A stretch of 64,000 bases of DNA from Typha latifolia (GCA_019914945.1 CM034104.1:3908501-3972500); one strand, 5' to 3'; positions 1 through 19,036 are shown, numbered from the stretch's first letter. Made by a program: numbers and translations. Notes: generated by a model not told the origin, from the letters alone.

Positions 1-1
1 G

Positions 2-3000
2 GCATGCAAGTGGGATACAAAGTTTGGGGATGCAGTGACTACAATTTCCATAAATGGAGAGGAGATGAAATATCTAGCAATAGGACCAACAAGCAGTCAG
101 AAAGAGCGGGAGGCCAAAGTGTACCTCATAGATCTTACAATGAGGTAAGCTCTTGTTTCGATTGACTTGCTTCCATCCTTTTCTCCACTTGATGTAAACC
201 CAAGATGCTAAACAACCATTGTTGTCACCAATTTCAATCTTGTCAGGAATCAAACAAGACTATCCCAAATAACTCTTCATAACATATCTTCTAATTGATC
301 ATATTCTTGTTTGATCTACTTTAATCCTGTCATTCAGTAGATGAAAAGTTCTCAGGAACTACTGTAACATTTTAATTGTATCACTTATTTGTACATCTTT
401 CTGAACTCTTAGTTTCAGAAATATAGCCCTTTCATAACTTATCCATCAAAGACAGATATCTCAGGCAAGCTCATCTTTTCTTTGCATATTGCTGCCATTT
501 CTGCAATTACTAGAGCAATTGACCATATTACCATCTCATAATTTTACCGATGACAAGATTTTGACACCATCTTGGGCTTTCAGTAGGCTTAATTCACTAT
601 TTAATCATCTAAGCCATGGTTCTCAACTGATGTAGTATGACAACAACTAAAATATACAACCTGAACTTCTTAGTTCTTAGCTTCTGCTCACACTGTTATA
701 CACATCTAACACACTTCAGAAGAGTAAGTACAAGTTCAAGTGGGAGCAGTTTCGGGGGCCATTTGTCAAAACATGTGGAGATCCACAAGAACTCTGATCC
801 ATAGACAACTTTGAATCATCAAACGACTTCAGATGTTAATCAAGCTACAGATTTTCCAAGTCCAACAATAAAAACATTGTCAAAACTCACCTACTTGATT
901 TCATTGCCCACAGAAAACCAAATCAACTTCAATGTATTGCAGGCATGGATCTTGGCATCTTTATCGGAACACTCTTTTACAAGTTCGGTGGGCAGTATAT
1001 ATAACAGCACATGAATTCCATGAGGGTTCTCAGATTCGTAACAACCATGAGCATAATGCTGATAAACATGGTGCAGCTCCCTCTTTAGATGCTTCAGAGA
1101 CCAATATACTATAAGCACAAAGCCCAGAGATTTTTTAGAACTTCCTCCTATCAAGTTGCTCACTGTGTAGTCAATATCCCACAGACATTTGCAGAGGTAA
1201 ACCCTTTCTCCTCTCCTTATGGAGGTGCAAAAAGTGTTCTGAACATTGAATACAAGTGTTACCGTTAGATCTTCACAAGACAATTCAAGTTGACAGGCTG
1301 TCGCAAGTTATATGTGACAGAATCCCATCCTTCCATCTGCACCAAGTAATAAAATCAGGTTATGGTTAAGAAAAGCTTAAAACAAGAAGATATAATTCTC
1401 TTGATAAAGTTCAAATTCAGCCTTACTGAGATCATATCTGAAATTTACCTAATCTTGGGTGATGGTATCAGCTAGTGCGAAGTACTTATTATCTTTGTAA
1501 TGAAATAGAAGTACCTCATAAAAATCAACATAGCAGCATAAATTTCTTTTAGTATCAGCACATTCACAGTTAGTAATTTCAAATGAGGCCAAAATATTTG
1601 GATTACTTTTACAGGAATTTCTTTATGCATGTATCGGGGCTTACTGTGGCAAATAATGGAGTGCTGTTCTTCGTGTACCTTGCTTTGATTTTCTAGTAGC
1701 CTACTTCAGTTCATCAGTCTTCTTCCTCAGCGCAGTGTCATCCATTCCTGAAGTTGGTGATGCTTTAGCAGGTAAACGCAAGACAATCAAATATTTAGAG
1801 TTTTAAACACATTTTCCAGCTGACTGGAACAGCCAGTTACAACATAATACTTAAAAGTCTAAGCAAAAGCCATGTTCTGATAACTCACCAGTTATTCAAA
1901 TGGATGAGAAAAAGGTTAAATTCTCATGTCTCAATCTTAGCACATTGATTTACATATTTCTTTTATGGACTACTCTTTGCAGGTCTTGTAGTCTCAGTTT
2001 TCCTACTATTCAATGGCTTCGTTATCCACCCATCTAACATCCCACATTATGTGAATTCACATTGGGCCAACATATCCTTCTGTGAACTCCAGTTCTCAAA
2101 TGGTTACGCCAATCACTGCCTCAATTATCTAGACCAGCTTCCTTTCTGCAATGATATCCAAATATGACTGTAGGAAAGGCCTACTTACTCTTTAGCCAGC
2201 TTTCCAAAGATGCTTCAGGAAAATCTAGCATCCCCTATGCAATTTTGGCAGGATGGACAGTTATTGCAAACTTGCAGACATTGCTAGCCCTAGAGAAGAT
2301 AGAATTTTCACAAACAAGCCAATCACTGCCTCAGATAAAAGATAGGCCAGCAAGAAACAACTGCTCATATGTTCATTGAGAGCTATGCAAGTTCAGACCA
2401 AGCTTTTGAGAACTCAGGGGGATCTAATTATGCTAGGCCACAGACACATGCATCCAGCTCTACCCTTTTGACAGTGGAGGAGGATGATGGAGGAGTTTGT
2501 AATTCGATAAAGGAATTCCGATTCGATATGGAGTCTGAACAGCTAGGAGTTCCATTTCTCCCAATAACACTACCATTCTCAGATCTGTCATTCACAAGGT
2601 GATTTCCCTTCAAAAAAATCTTAGACATACATTTATAGATCATAATCTAAGATAAATCAAAATAAAAGGAGTCAATTGAAATGCTATTTAAACAAGATGA
2701 TAAAGGACCAGTTGTGAAGTTTCAATAGAGAAAATACACAACAAAAGTTCCACAAATTAAATACGTGAAATAAAAGCATATAGTGGCACCAATGTAGCAA
2801 AACACAACAGTTCCTAATCACCATCATTAAAGCCTTTTTTCCCAATCACATGTTAGCTAGAACACACTCAAAGATGAGAAAGGTCAGATTGTTATGAGTC
2901 TTATGACCTTCTATCAACCTGATATAATCCTCTAGAATTCAAATAATAGATATAACACAATTAGAAAATGGAGTATCTATCTACTTTCCTAGCTAATGCT

Positions 3001-4754
3001 CCAGCTCATGCAACCAAGAAGAGAGGAGCAACCCATCCAGAAGGTCTTCTACACATGAAACTAAAAGACCAAATGAAACTTAGTACATAAATAGACTTAC
3101 TAGCTCTCTTTTATGTGTCAGATATGATGAAGGAATGAAGCAAAAGGTCACAGTTTTTTACAATGTCAGTGGCTATGCTAAATGAGGAATTATGCTAGCT
3201 TCAACGGGTGGTGCCAAGGGAAGTATCATGACCCTCCTTAAATGCCTTGCAAGTAGAGCACCTCCCAATGGAAACCTTTCAGGGAAGCTTCAAGCAAATG
3301 GCATGAACCCATTTACTTCCTCCTCTAAAAGACTAGAACTGTCAGATATGTCGAGAGACTTGATGCCCACCAGCCTTACCTCACTGTGAGTTTTGAGTCC
3401 CTCCAATTCAATGGCAGACTCTGGCTGAACAGTGAGATCAGCTTGATGAGAAGCTACATCCATGTTGAAGTAGTCCTTGACCAACTTGGACTGAAGCATT
3501 ATGCCAACGACCTAGTTGGGTCCCCGCAAGATGTGACAGGGAAGACCTTTGAGGTTGCAAAGAAGCTCAGTGTTGCAGTTGAGCTTGCTGCCAACCTAAG
3601 TGTGCTCTTCCTTGATGATCCCATCTCTGGCCTTGATGCTTCTGGGACCACAGAAATCCTAAGGATTCTGTCACAGCTTTCAGTGTGTGAGCATAGCCCA
3701 ACTCAACCATCCTAACACTGGGGACACTCTCCTACTTCCACCGTGTTCTCATCCTAACAAAAGAAGGCCATCAAGCATACTTTGGTCCAGTCGGAATTAA
3801 CTGCAATGAAGTACTTGGATAGTTGGATACTTCGCTGCAATTAGAGAGGTTCCGCAATACTTCCAGATGCAGAATGCAGTAAGCTTTGTCGTAGGAGATT
3901 TACGCCTAGGAATCGGAAGGAGAGGAAGTGTAGTGACAGAATTTGGGGAAGCATATCAGAGTAGCATCTCCTGTGAGTCTTAACAAGAAGGTTTTAAGGT
4001 CCATAATAAAGTCAGGTACTACAAAGGAAAATGAAGACTGTTGGTTCTGTATACCCATAATCATATGCAAGGCAGGCAGGATTAGTTCAGCTAAGAACAC
4101 AAAGATCATTATGGAGGAATGTGCGCTACACATACGGCAGATCATTATCGGTTGGTTTACTTCAGAGAAAGGTCTATAATGTACCTGCCAATCTTCTATC
4201 CATTGTCATGGGTGGTCGGAGAGGTTCCATACTTTCTTATTGCAGCACTGCATTCGTTGGAATTGGAAATGTCATGACAGAGATCGCATTGCAGATGCTG
4301 CAGACTTCCTAGCATGTTGGTTGACACTCTTTCTTTCACTGCTTGTGTGTCTTACTTTGGAATGATGATAACATAACATTCCTAGCACCAGCTCCTACAT
4401 TAGCCGCCTTTATAGTCTCGATCATAACATTGATGTGGGTCTCTACTTCAGGCATGGTAGTCGTCCTCTCAGACATCAAGTTCTATCGGTGGATGTATTA
4501 GACAAATCCATTTCAGTATGTGATAAATGTATTGACATTAATCCGCTTCTACAGTGATAGAGCGAAATGTGGGTCAGAATGTCCACGTCCACAGCTTCCA
4601 GATGGCTTGTATGTGTGGGATAGGTTTGCAAGCATAGAGTGAAGGGAGAATAAATTCAGATGTAGCTACCTTGGAAGGGATGTGTTTTGTGTTTGCAAGT
4701 CTTGCATTTTTCCTCGTTGTCAGTTTGAAGCACAACTCACCTCAGTCAGGATGA
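2..4754 (+). pseudogene. Degenerate full-size ABCG (PDR-like) ABC transporter
   Basis: Pieces of one full-size ABC-G transporter lie in the right order on this strand. They are an exon with a GTAAGC donor near 148, a first membrane-domain segment (about 1690-2160, reading VSVFLLFNGFVIHPSNIP), a linker ending near 2600, and a second nucleotide-binding domain (3120-3700). A second membrane domain (4150-4754) ends on a natural TGA. In the second NBD the D-loop SGLDA and the Walker B stretch SVLFLDDP survive, but Walker A is scrambled (STGGAKGSIMT where a GxxGxGKS/T loop is expected). Stops interrupt conserved text: a TGA follows NVSGYAK near 3184, and a TAG precedes TNPFQY near 4500. The frame also shifts between about 3680 and 3720. 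Upstream parts lie outside the window. Family assignment is strong. The call as a pseudogene rests on the stops, frameshifts and damaged Walker A. Confidence 0.8.
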
Positions 4755-5875
4755 GAGAAACCTAAGATGAAGAAAAATGCAGATCAGAAGTATATTAGTG
4801 TACAACAAAAATGCACTTCATAAACATAGAGCAATCGTCTCATACCCATGTTTATCTAGTTAAGATGAAGGTTACAGTTTTTATGTATCTTGATAAGATG
4901 GAGGATTGAAACATACCAAAGAAGTGAAACTGCTTCATCCCCAATTCCTGATGACTGTCATTTCCAGCTGAAAGTAGCTTCTTTAAAATTACTGCCAAGC
5001 TACAACAGGTAATCCACCTGAACTCAGAAAACATTTTTTGATATGAATGAGAAAATGAACTTCTATATCATTATACAATAAATTCCATATCAGATGCAGG
5101 TTTTGACCAGATGAGATAGTTCTGCATGTTAGTTATTCCTCATGTACACTCATTTAAGTCACAGTTCCTGATCTGCTTCGGTTTTTAATATGTGACCGAA
5201 GGGAAAAAGAAATAATAAATCTGCATTAGAATAGAAGCACATTCATCAAATAGCTGTAGTTCAAGGACCAAAAAGTTGTACTCCTTAGATAATAATGTCG
5301 TCCATGACTCAATAAATCCTGTGAAGCTCTTAGCTAGCTGCACCATATAAAAGATAGGCCAGAGAGGCTGCTCTGAGATTATAGCTCCCAAATGAACTCA
5401 ACTTACTCAATTCCATAAATTAGCAAAAGATAGCATTAAGGATAATAGGAGAACTTGAAATATAACTATCATTGTAATGGATAAATTAGAAAGCATATCA
5501 GCCTACAGCAGGCAAGAACATACCAAGTCAACAAACATGAGGAATTCAGGTAGTTATACAAAGGTGGTACCAAATATAATTATTTCACTGTATACCGGGA
5601 TATTATACTGCCGCCAGACAACACAGGCAATAAAGTAAATAATTTTAAGATTGCTAACTTTAAAGAACCTAAACCATTCAGTCAGACAGTTATACAAGGC
5701 ATCACAAGAAGCCAAGAATGGTAGAGACAACTCTCTGATTCTCAGTCTTTAATGATGCTAGATTTCCTGCCATAAAGTACTTGTTGATAAGCCATGAAAA
5801 CCTCAGGGGCTAGATTTCCTGCCATAAAGTTCTCTAATTGACAGCACAGAGATTATCCTCTCAGCAATAGCAATA
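4755..5875. other. Intergenic, no gene seen
   Basis: AT-rich spacer between the ABCG relic and the 3' end of VIP3. Short reading frames here have no recognisable motifs. The part nearest VIP3 is probably its 3' UTR. It holds a 22-bp direct repeat at 5757-5778 and 5809-5830. Confidence 0.6.
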
Positions 5876-8800
5876 TTATGAGTAATCATACAACGAGATG
5901 CTCTTGTCATCAGAAACACTTGCAAGCCGGCCTACACGCACTCCAGTTCCTCCAGGTGGTCGGAAAGCTACACCCCACACCTGGTCTGTGTGGTTGGTCA
6001 TTGTCTGCACCGCAGTCCTCATGCCGAGATCCCAAAGCCGAACAGTCCGATCACTGGACCCTGTAGCTATTGCTGCCCCATCTGGGCTGGCATCCACACT
6101 CAGCACCCAGCTCACATGCCCTGACATGGCACCAACCAGGCTCTTTCCCTCAGCATCATACATGTGCACATGAGTATCATCGCAGGCAGTGAAGAGCACA
6201 CGCGAGTCCACTGGAGAGAACACCAGTGACCTAACAGGCATGTGGTGGCCCTCAAGGTGGTGGAGAAACTTTGCACGAGCTACATCAAATACAGCTATTG
6301 TGCCATCCATTGACCCACAAGCTAATCGTTTGCCATCTGGACTCCATGCAACAGAAAGAACAAACTTTCCACTGCCAGTCCTATCAGGCTTTGCTCCGTC
6401 GGGACGTGGAACAGCAAGGGTGGCAACGAGCTGCCATGAGGAAGTGTCCCACAGCTTCACAGTGGCACTCCCACCACCAGCTACAGCCAGAACAGTACCC
6501 TGAGGGACATAGAAATTTGCTTAGGCAGATTGAGTGTCCACTAGTTCACCCATATAAATATAGGAAAAAAGCTTCATACAGCCAATCAATTGACGACATT
6601 GACTCAAAATATAGTTAATAAACTTTGAGTTTGCTTCTAAACAAAAGATAAATATTACTTTGAACAAAAAATCGGAGGTGTTTATAGAGATATATGTTGG
6701 AGGTTACAATCTGATTCCAAAAAGTCACAAAAAATCCGATCAAAATGAATTAAATAAACTTACAGATTACAGAATATAAAATTCTGAATAGTCGAGTCTA
6801 GTGTTGGACACTATCTCCTTAAGACCAATTCGTCCTCCACCAATTGCTTCTGGAACAGTGGATGTCGGTCTCCCATGATACAACGACTGCCTTGCACTAG
6901 AAAGGAAGCAGCTTTCTAATGCCTTGATTGAACCTGAACCGTGTTGTACTCTCTCTCAAATGCAAACTCAAATTTAAAGACTCGACTCTAGAAGGAAAGG
7001 AATGAACCAATTTTTCTACCTTAAAATATGCAGACTGACAGCCTATTTATATAATTAAACAGGCTCGACGAAAAGACACAAAAGATCACCGAATTGATGC
7101 ACCATTTCGGGTCAGAAACTAATTAATAGTTACATTATGAAAGGATACACAATTTCAGGTTGGGTTCAACCAATTAACCGACTGATTAACTGTTTATCGA
7201 AGGGACACACCACTTCGACCCCTAATCAAACCAGATTTGAACCCAAACCCATATCAGTCAAAAATTAAAAATTGGACTTGACCCGTACGTGCGAACCGAA
7301 CCGAGCCGAACCGGGCTGAGCGGCGCGCGTGTGTGAGTTAAGTTGCACAGTAACCTTTACCCACAAAATAGGTACCCCTTTTGGGGCCCAAAGCTCATAA
7401 GAAGTTTGTTACTTATATACCATACTAACATTTCTTAAATATTCAATATGGTACTAAACTCACTTTTCTTTATTTTCCATTGCCATGATGCCCACTTTAG
7501 AGCCAATTTTTATTTACTTCTCTTCATGGATTTGACTAAGTAAATATTTGACAATAAAGTACACTTTGAGCTAAATTAATTCCACCATTAAACTATCATT
7601 AATAATGTGTGGGCCCCCACTTAAAACTTAGCTCAAAATTAATAAAAATCCATGTCAAATACATAAAATTACCAACAATATATAGCAATAAATTATTCTA
7701 GAGCTTTAAAATAGTGATAAGCAATGACATTTTACTTTGAAAATATCTTTTAGCAAACAGGAGATGTGACAAGAATGCCAAAATACAAATGAAGACAAAG
7801 AAAAACAACGATAGTCCCAACAATGTATACCAGCCAAACAATGTGCATTCTGCAATAACTATTCTTGACATTCAATAGAACATGCACTGATGCACATAAT
7901 TAAATTTTATTATTCGAGCTATTGCATCAGAGCTAGCAACACTTCTTTGAGATCAAAAATGTAAAACCCTCTCTTAATGGGGATAAGACAATAAACATCA
8001 GCAGTAAATAAAATCATATTTAGCTCAATGAAATGCCTTGAGTTCTCATGAGGTTTCACAATTTCCATCTTAAGGAAAGAAAAATCTATAAGAGATACAT
8101 CCTTTTGGGAGTGATCAATTAATGCTGTAGAAATTGAATACATTTATCTATCACCATAAAGAAAATAGGAAAGACAAGAGAAAAGATACTTTGCAACAGC
8201 TTGTCTGGGAGAAGAGTATTTGACAGACAAGCTAAAGAAATATATATGTATATCTAGGAAAGAGCCCTACATTCACAGCCTCACAAGAACCCATCCATAT
8301 GTAAAAAAGATCTGGTTAAGTTTTCCTACATGAAAGAGAACTCTAGCATCACTTAAACAATGAAAAACTTACTCGGTTAAAGACTTTGAATCAGCGGGAC
8401 TTCATACTTTGCATCCATTACACCTCCTTTAGCTACTTAGCTAGGACCTAAGCAATTTTTCATTAAGCCACATAGTTTCTTTGTTATTTTAGCTAAGCCC
8501 AAATAGTTTAGACTAAATGCTTTGTTATTTGCTTATTTATATGGCCACTGTTAAAGTAAAGTAGTAAAGGACAATTTTGTCATATCTGCTTAACTAAGCT
8601 AGTGTCATGATTCTTGTGTTCTTGTGCTTGAAAAAGATGCACTCCCAATGAAGATGCTTGGATGCAAAGATCAAACTATTCTCATTAGTATAGCAAAAAG
8701 GAGCTAATTTATTTCCAAGTAGCAATACTCTGCATGTCAATCAGCGAAGTAAATGATTCACGAATCAGCATCGAAAAGGCCTCACCTTTGGGTCGAACTG

Positions 8801-9127
8801 CATGCCCCATACCTCGGAGGGCGGCGCCTCGAGGGTGGCAATGGACGCATTAGAATCCACATAAAAGACCCGGACGAAGCTATCAATGGACGAGGAGGCG
8901 GCGATCGTGCCGGAGGGGTGGGCGGCGACGGCGACTACCCCGAGGCTGTGGCCACGGGAGGGCGGTGACGCTGCCACGAGCTCGTCGGGCCGCCATAGCC
9001 GCACCGTCTCGTCGAGGGACCCGGTAAGGAAGAGTGCCGGCCGGGAATCAGTCGCCGGAACCCACGCCGCCGCCCAGATAGACTCATCGTGGGCATTCTC
9101 CACCGACTTGATCCCCGCAAGCTTCAT
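5876..9127 (-). CDS. VIP3: VIP3/SKI8 WD40-repeat protein, two exons
   Basis: Joining exon 8786-9127 to exon 5876-6499 gives 321 codons plus stop. The junction is in phase, reading FDPK then GTVLAVAGG, with a GTGAG donor and CAG acceptor. The product is a seven-bladed WD40 propeller with repeated WD-like ends such as TVRLWRPDEL, ATVKLWDT and RTVRLWDL. It ends SDDKSISLYDYS, as expected for plant VIP3. The start MKLAGIKSVENAH also matches the family. VIP3 (SKI8/WDR61) is a scaffold shared by the PAF1 transcription-elongation complex and the cytoplasmic SKI/exosome complex; in Arabidopsis it affects FLC expression and flowering. The length is that expected of the family and no residue looks damaged. 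Exon 1 is very GC-rich while the 2.3-kb intron is AT-rich and carries a solo LTR. Confidence 0.95.
6690..7682. mobile_element. Solo LTR in VIP3 intron, TSD ATATA
   Basis: The sequence 6695-7677 begins TGTTGGAGG and ends ACCAACA, so its ends form a 6-bp inverted pair TGTTGG/CCAACA with TG...CA limits. It is flanked by the 5-bp direct repeat ATATA (6690-6694 and 7678-7682). Length is 983 bp with no coding internal region. A TATA-like CCTATTTATATAA sits near 7042. This is the structure left after LTR-LTR recombination of an LTR retrotransposon. Superfamily is not certain; Copia is a guess. A degraded relative lies near 18.45-18.6 kb. Confidence 0.8.
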
Positions 9128-9357
9128 CTCACAGTGCGGAGAAAGAGGGGCTCAGGTGCAAGTCAGAGGAAACCTAGAAATAGAGCAAGTCTTCTCCGAC
9201 GAGGAAACCTTAGGTTTAGGGATTTGGTGTAGAAGAAAAGACAGGAATTTGCAAAGGAGAGTAGAGAACGAGATACAGCAGCCTTAAACCCCGAGAAGTA
9301 CGAACCTACTTATCCTTAGTTCGATTTCAATCCATGTTTGTTTTTGAGTTAGAGGGT
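9128..9357 (-). promoter_or_regulatory. VIP3 5' leader and promoter-proximal region
   Basis: About 230 bp between the VIP3 start codon and the poly(A) end of the LINE relic. It must contain the leader and core promoter of VIP3 unless transcription starts inside the LINE. I see no clear TATA box. Confidence 0.4.
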
Positions 9358-11430
9358 TGTTTTTTTTTTCTTTTTAAGGAAGAAAAATTACTTCTTTAAT
9401 TAGCCACCACGGTTAGAGTTAGAGACCAAAAACAGAATCAATTCAGCAAGAAAAACTGTCATTCCGTGTACGCCTAAGAACTACCCTTTTCAGTCAGCCA
9501 ATTAGCAGTATAATTGACTTTCCGATAGACATAAGTAACTTTATAATTTTGATAATTATGAGTGAGTTTAATAATATCATCAAGATTTTCCATCGTCTAC
9601 GATGCCTTTGATCACATTGATCAATAGAAGCGAGTCAGAATCTATCCATAGATTTGGAATATAGGTAAGGTAAAGTCTCCCTTATTTCCACAGCTTTGCA
9701 CCGAGTTGAAATAACTAAATCGAACACTTGCAAGTATATGCTCATAATTAGCCTATTAGAGAACGAAGCCAGCTCCCCCCAACTCAGTAAACCCAAAAGC
9801 ACCGCCCATGTTAACTGTTAGCCACCCAGGTGGTGGAGGTTCCCAGCATATCAGAGCAGGAGGAAGAGTCAGTTTCGTTACTTTGATAGAATAATTCTTA
9901 AAGTATTCAGCATTTAAATTTAGAGCTTGGGTCCACACCTTTTCTAGATCTTCTATTTGATTACTATAGCAAACATTGTATCTGAATTTCCAAATTTGCC
10001 ATAAGATGATAGCAATAAGAGCCCGCAACCAAATATTCCCCTTATCCAGAAGCTTTGTGTCTTCATTAAGCCAAAGTCCATTCTCCCACGAGTCAAAAAA
10101 AGGAAAGAGAAACCGAAAGTCGGTCCTGCATAAAGCCCCACAAGGTAGAGTCCACTCTAAACTTTAAAAATAAGTGGACTATGGACTTAGGTTCCAGGTT
10201 ACAAACAGGGCATCTAAACTCATGGTTGAGTCCAATGCTAACTAGGTAAGCCCTAGTAGGCAATTTACCCTAGCAAAGTTTTCATATGAAAACTTTTATA
10301 TTAGGAGGGACCAAAAGGGCCCAAATCTGCCTCCACCCATCCCAGGCATGGAGGTTGATTGGGAGGTTACGAAGATAGTTAATAAACAATTTTAGAGTCA
10401 ATGGACCCAGAGAGGTAGAGGGTCCACACACCAAGTATCGCTTCTACCCCATATACGAATGACCAAATTAAGCATTACATCTAATAACTTAGATCCAAAA
10501 CAATGAATATTTGACAATACATTTCGTACCTTGCTAAAGGCCACATTGGGCATAAGTTTGCAGACCCAATATGTATGAAGCAGAGTGTTAGTTGTTACCC
10601 TCCCCTACAATACTTTCCAAACAAAGGCTTTAACTCGAGGGTTAGCTTTAAGCTTCCAGAGAACACTCGATTTCGTTGCAATTAGAATTGGACATCAGGT
10701 AAGAGTAAATTGTCTTAGCCCTAGCCACCTCTTTGTTTTTTTTTATATTAAAAGAGTTGAGATCTCAGCTATCAGGTACAACACAGGCACTGCCCATACC
10801 CAAACTATCATTAAGTAGCTTCCATAGCCTAGACCAACCTTCCCACCCATTCTCCTTAGGCCCACATAAGAAGTTGTAAATAGAGCTTGCTTTAGCTTCC
10901 CCACGCACATCTACAACCTACACCTATTCATTAGCTAGGTCAGTATCTCTCCCAACTTACGTGGCAATATCGAAAGCCATATCTCTTTCAAAGCTAACCA
11001 GCAGCTTATTAATATCTTACATTCTATTCTACATAAGAATAGAGACATTAAACTCATCATGAAAGCACTCATGTTGATTGGACAAGATTGCCTTCCAAAT
11101 GGAACCGTCACGAGCCAAGCGTCTCCTAAGACGAAAGTACCTTCTCTGTTGCCAATGTGTCGCTTGAAATTTTTCTTTAGATTCATCGCTATCTGCTATC
11201 TGACAAAGAGCTCTCCATAGCCACGAGGAATTCTTTGCCGACTTCGCATTCTATGGATCAAGAGGCCCATATTTAGCTAGCATAACGAAGACCCACGGGA
11301 CCTATTTGTTGTCGGGCCACCGAATCTATTTGTCCTCGTTAGGACTTACCCACAAGGAGCCTTTTGATTTTGTCCATCAAAGTAGGCACAAAAACTTCAT
11401 TGATCCTAGTGTCAACCACCGCCCATTGTG
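9358..11430 (-). mobile_element. LINE (L1-type) retrotransposon relic, 3' part
   Basis: Read on the minus strand the region gives, in order, the end of a reverse transcriptase-type ORF (MDKIKRLLVGKS near 11.4 kb; SSWLWRALCQIADSDES near 11.2 kb), a zf-RVT domain (WKLKANPRVKAFVWKVL near 10.66 kb) and an RNase H-like domain. The RNase H part reads EPPPPGWLTVNMGGA near 9.8 kb, WIDSDSLLLINVIKG near 9.63 kb and VYRKVNYTANWLTEK near 9.5 kb. Stops and at least one frameshift interrupt it. A run of A on the minus strand (T-rich 9359-9377) fits the 3' poly(A) tail of a LINE. The 5' end and most of the reverse transcriptase are missing, which is typical of 5' truncation. Boundaries are approximate. Confidence 0.8.
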
Positions 11431-16775
<5,345 letters not shown>

Positions 16776-18439
16776 TGACCATTTACTAGCTTAAAATCTT
16801 TTTGGAGATACTAAATAATTTTTGGATCTGTTACCAGTAAACCAATATGAATTCTCTCCTTGTTTATTATCATTGTCAAAAATACTTGTGGATCGAGATT
16901 TTCCCACATGCTTACTGGTAAACTTATATGGTTTGCTGTTGATCTACATTTTACAGGTGTTACAATAAGAAGATGGAATTATGAAGTGAGTTGTTGTCTT
17001 TGGCCATTCTTCTTTGTAACAAACTAAAGAAAGCCATCTGAGAATTCTAAGAGACTTCCTTTTTATTCCTCAGAGCAAAAAGATTGTGTTATGGTTTTGT
17101 TGGTAGTTGGGTCAACAATTCCTTGCTGTTTAATATGGGTGCTGTTCTCTCTGCTAGGTTGTTCTTGTTCGTGTATATATCAAGTGGCTCTCCAACTGAC
17201 CAACAACCTCAGATCAAGCTCTAGTTATATTACCAGTCTAAATAGATTCATCTTTCTGAGACTATCAAAGATCAACCAGAGAAATTAAAGCAGTATCTTT
17301 TTAAAGGTAAAATAATAATTGATAAATATAAAAAATATTAGATAAAATAAAAGATGAGAAAATTAGGTATATTATTATACTAGCATAGACCTAAAAAGTT
17401 GTTTATTTGGTATACCATCATAACGAGACTTATACAAGTGATAATTTATGGTTAATTAAAATGTCTATAATTCATAATTTTTTTTTAAAAATTTATATGA
17501 CATCAATTCTTGATAGTTTCTCACTGCAACTCAAAAACAAATCAACTTTGAATGAAATATGGAGATCATTTGCTGAATTGTTTAATCTGAAAGTGAGTTT
17601 CCTTTAAACAATTCAGCAGAAACTTCAAAACAGTGGGCGAGATGCTGGATTAGTAGTTTAATTTTTCTCTTTCATCACTATCATTACTTTAAGCAAGAAC
17701 AAAAGTTAGTTTTGGTGTATAAAGATGAAGAGATCTCACATACACCCTCTTCTTAAAGCATCCATACTCTCTTTCAACTCTCGAAAATTATAGTTTATTC
17801 ATCAAGTGTGGCCTTAAAAATTGTATCCATCAATTGCATCTACATATTTACACTTTATATAAAGTTTCAGAATATAATATTGCCAATGTATCTTTCATGC
17901 AAACTTAAATGTCTATTAAAATGGCATTAAAACGACATAAAATATTACTTAAATGCTAAATCCTAGACCTTAAACCCAAAACCATTTTATCTTAGTATTA
18001 TATTTCATATGGGCATATATAAATAATATTTAGTCCTTGTAGCGGCAATTTTGAGGGCAATTTGCATAAAAAAGTAACAAAGACTATCGTGTCTCACGTT
18101 TTTTTATTTTGTCAAGTTACACATGGGCACGAATTATTTATATAAATTATATGTAAAGAGTATATAACATATATACTTTTAATTTGTCAAGATAGTAAAT
18201 GAACCGCATTTATAGTAGTGAAGAAGTAAAGCTCATAAAGAGAACTTTTACTGTATTATTATGGTTTTCAAACTATTTGATTCTTGAGTTGCTATTATAT
18301 AAACGCTAATAAATGGGACATTGTTTATGTAATAATACAGTTTAAAAGGGAGCAATTGTTTGTTTGCTGGACCATTTTCAATAATCTGACTCTACTGTTA
18401 CCAAACGGCATCCAATAACTGCAATAGAAAATTAAATGA

Positions 18440-18600
18440 ATAAATTTATATCTTATATAATATAATATTTTATATATTTTAAGTTTAGTGTTTAATACTA
18501 TCTCCTTAAGACTAATTCACCCTTCTAAAATACGGCAATAATTTTGCATGCAAAAAAAAGTATTCGAATGCCTTATAGAAATCAATCAATAACCATAATA
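18440..18600. mobile_element. Degraded LTR fragment related to the VIP3-intron LTR
   Basis: The stretch ACTATCTCCTTAAGACTAA near 18.5 kb closely matches ACTATCTCCTTAAGACCAA near 6.81 kb. Weaker similarity continues on both sides, for example AATGCCTT followed by an A/T-rich stretch. No ends or target duplication could be found. Confidence 0.5.
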
Positions 18601-19036
18601 AAATAGGTGTATTACTTCTTGTCTTAAAAATGAGCTATCATTGTTCATACTCAGTAGTAAAATAAATTTGAGTCTTAATTTAGTTGATTTATATAAATTT
18701 TTTGCTCGTAAAAGTAATAAGGTATTGGGTCCAAACAAAAATTTTAAATAATTTATGACATGTCGGTGGAGTGATGGTCACAATTCACAATAAATAAATG
18801 TGGTTGGTTTGATGAGCTTTGATTCAAACCATTTAAGATAGAGGTCCTAAAAGAGAACTACAAATACCTACACTATCTTTCAGCGTCTTCCAACGTCTTC
18901 TCCTTTCCTTTTCTTTTCTCTTTGACACGATTGAGCAATGTCTAAGCCAAGGTAAGCTTTGTTTCCTTTGTCATATCTTTTGCTTCCTGTGATTTTTTTC
19001 CGTGAGTAAATTACAACTTCTCTCTTTGATGTGATC

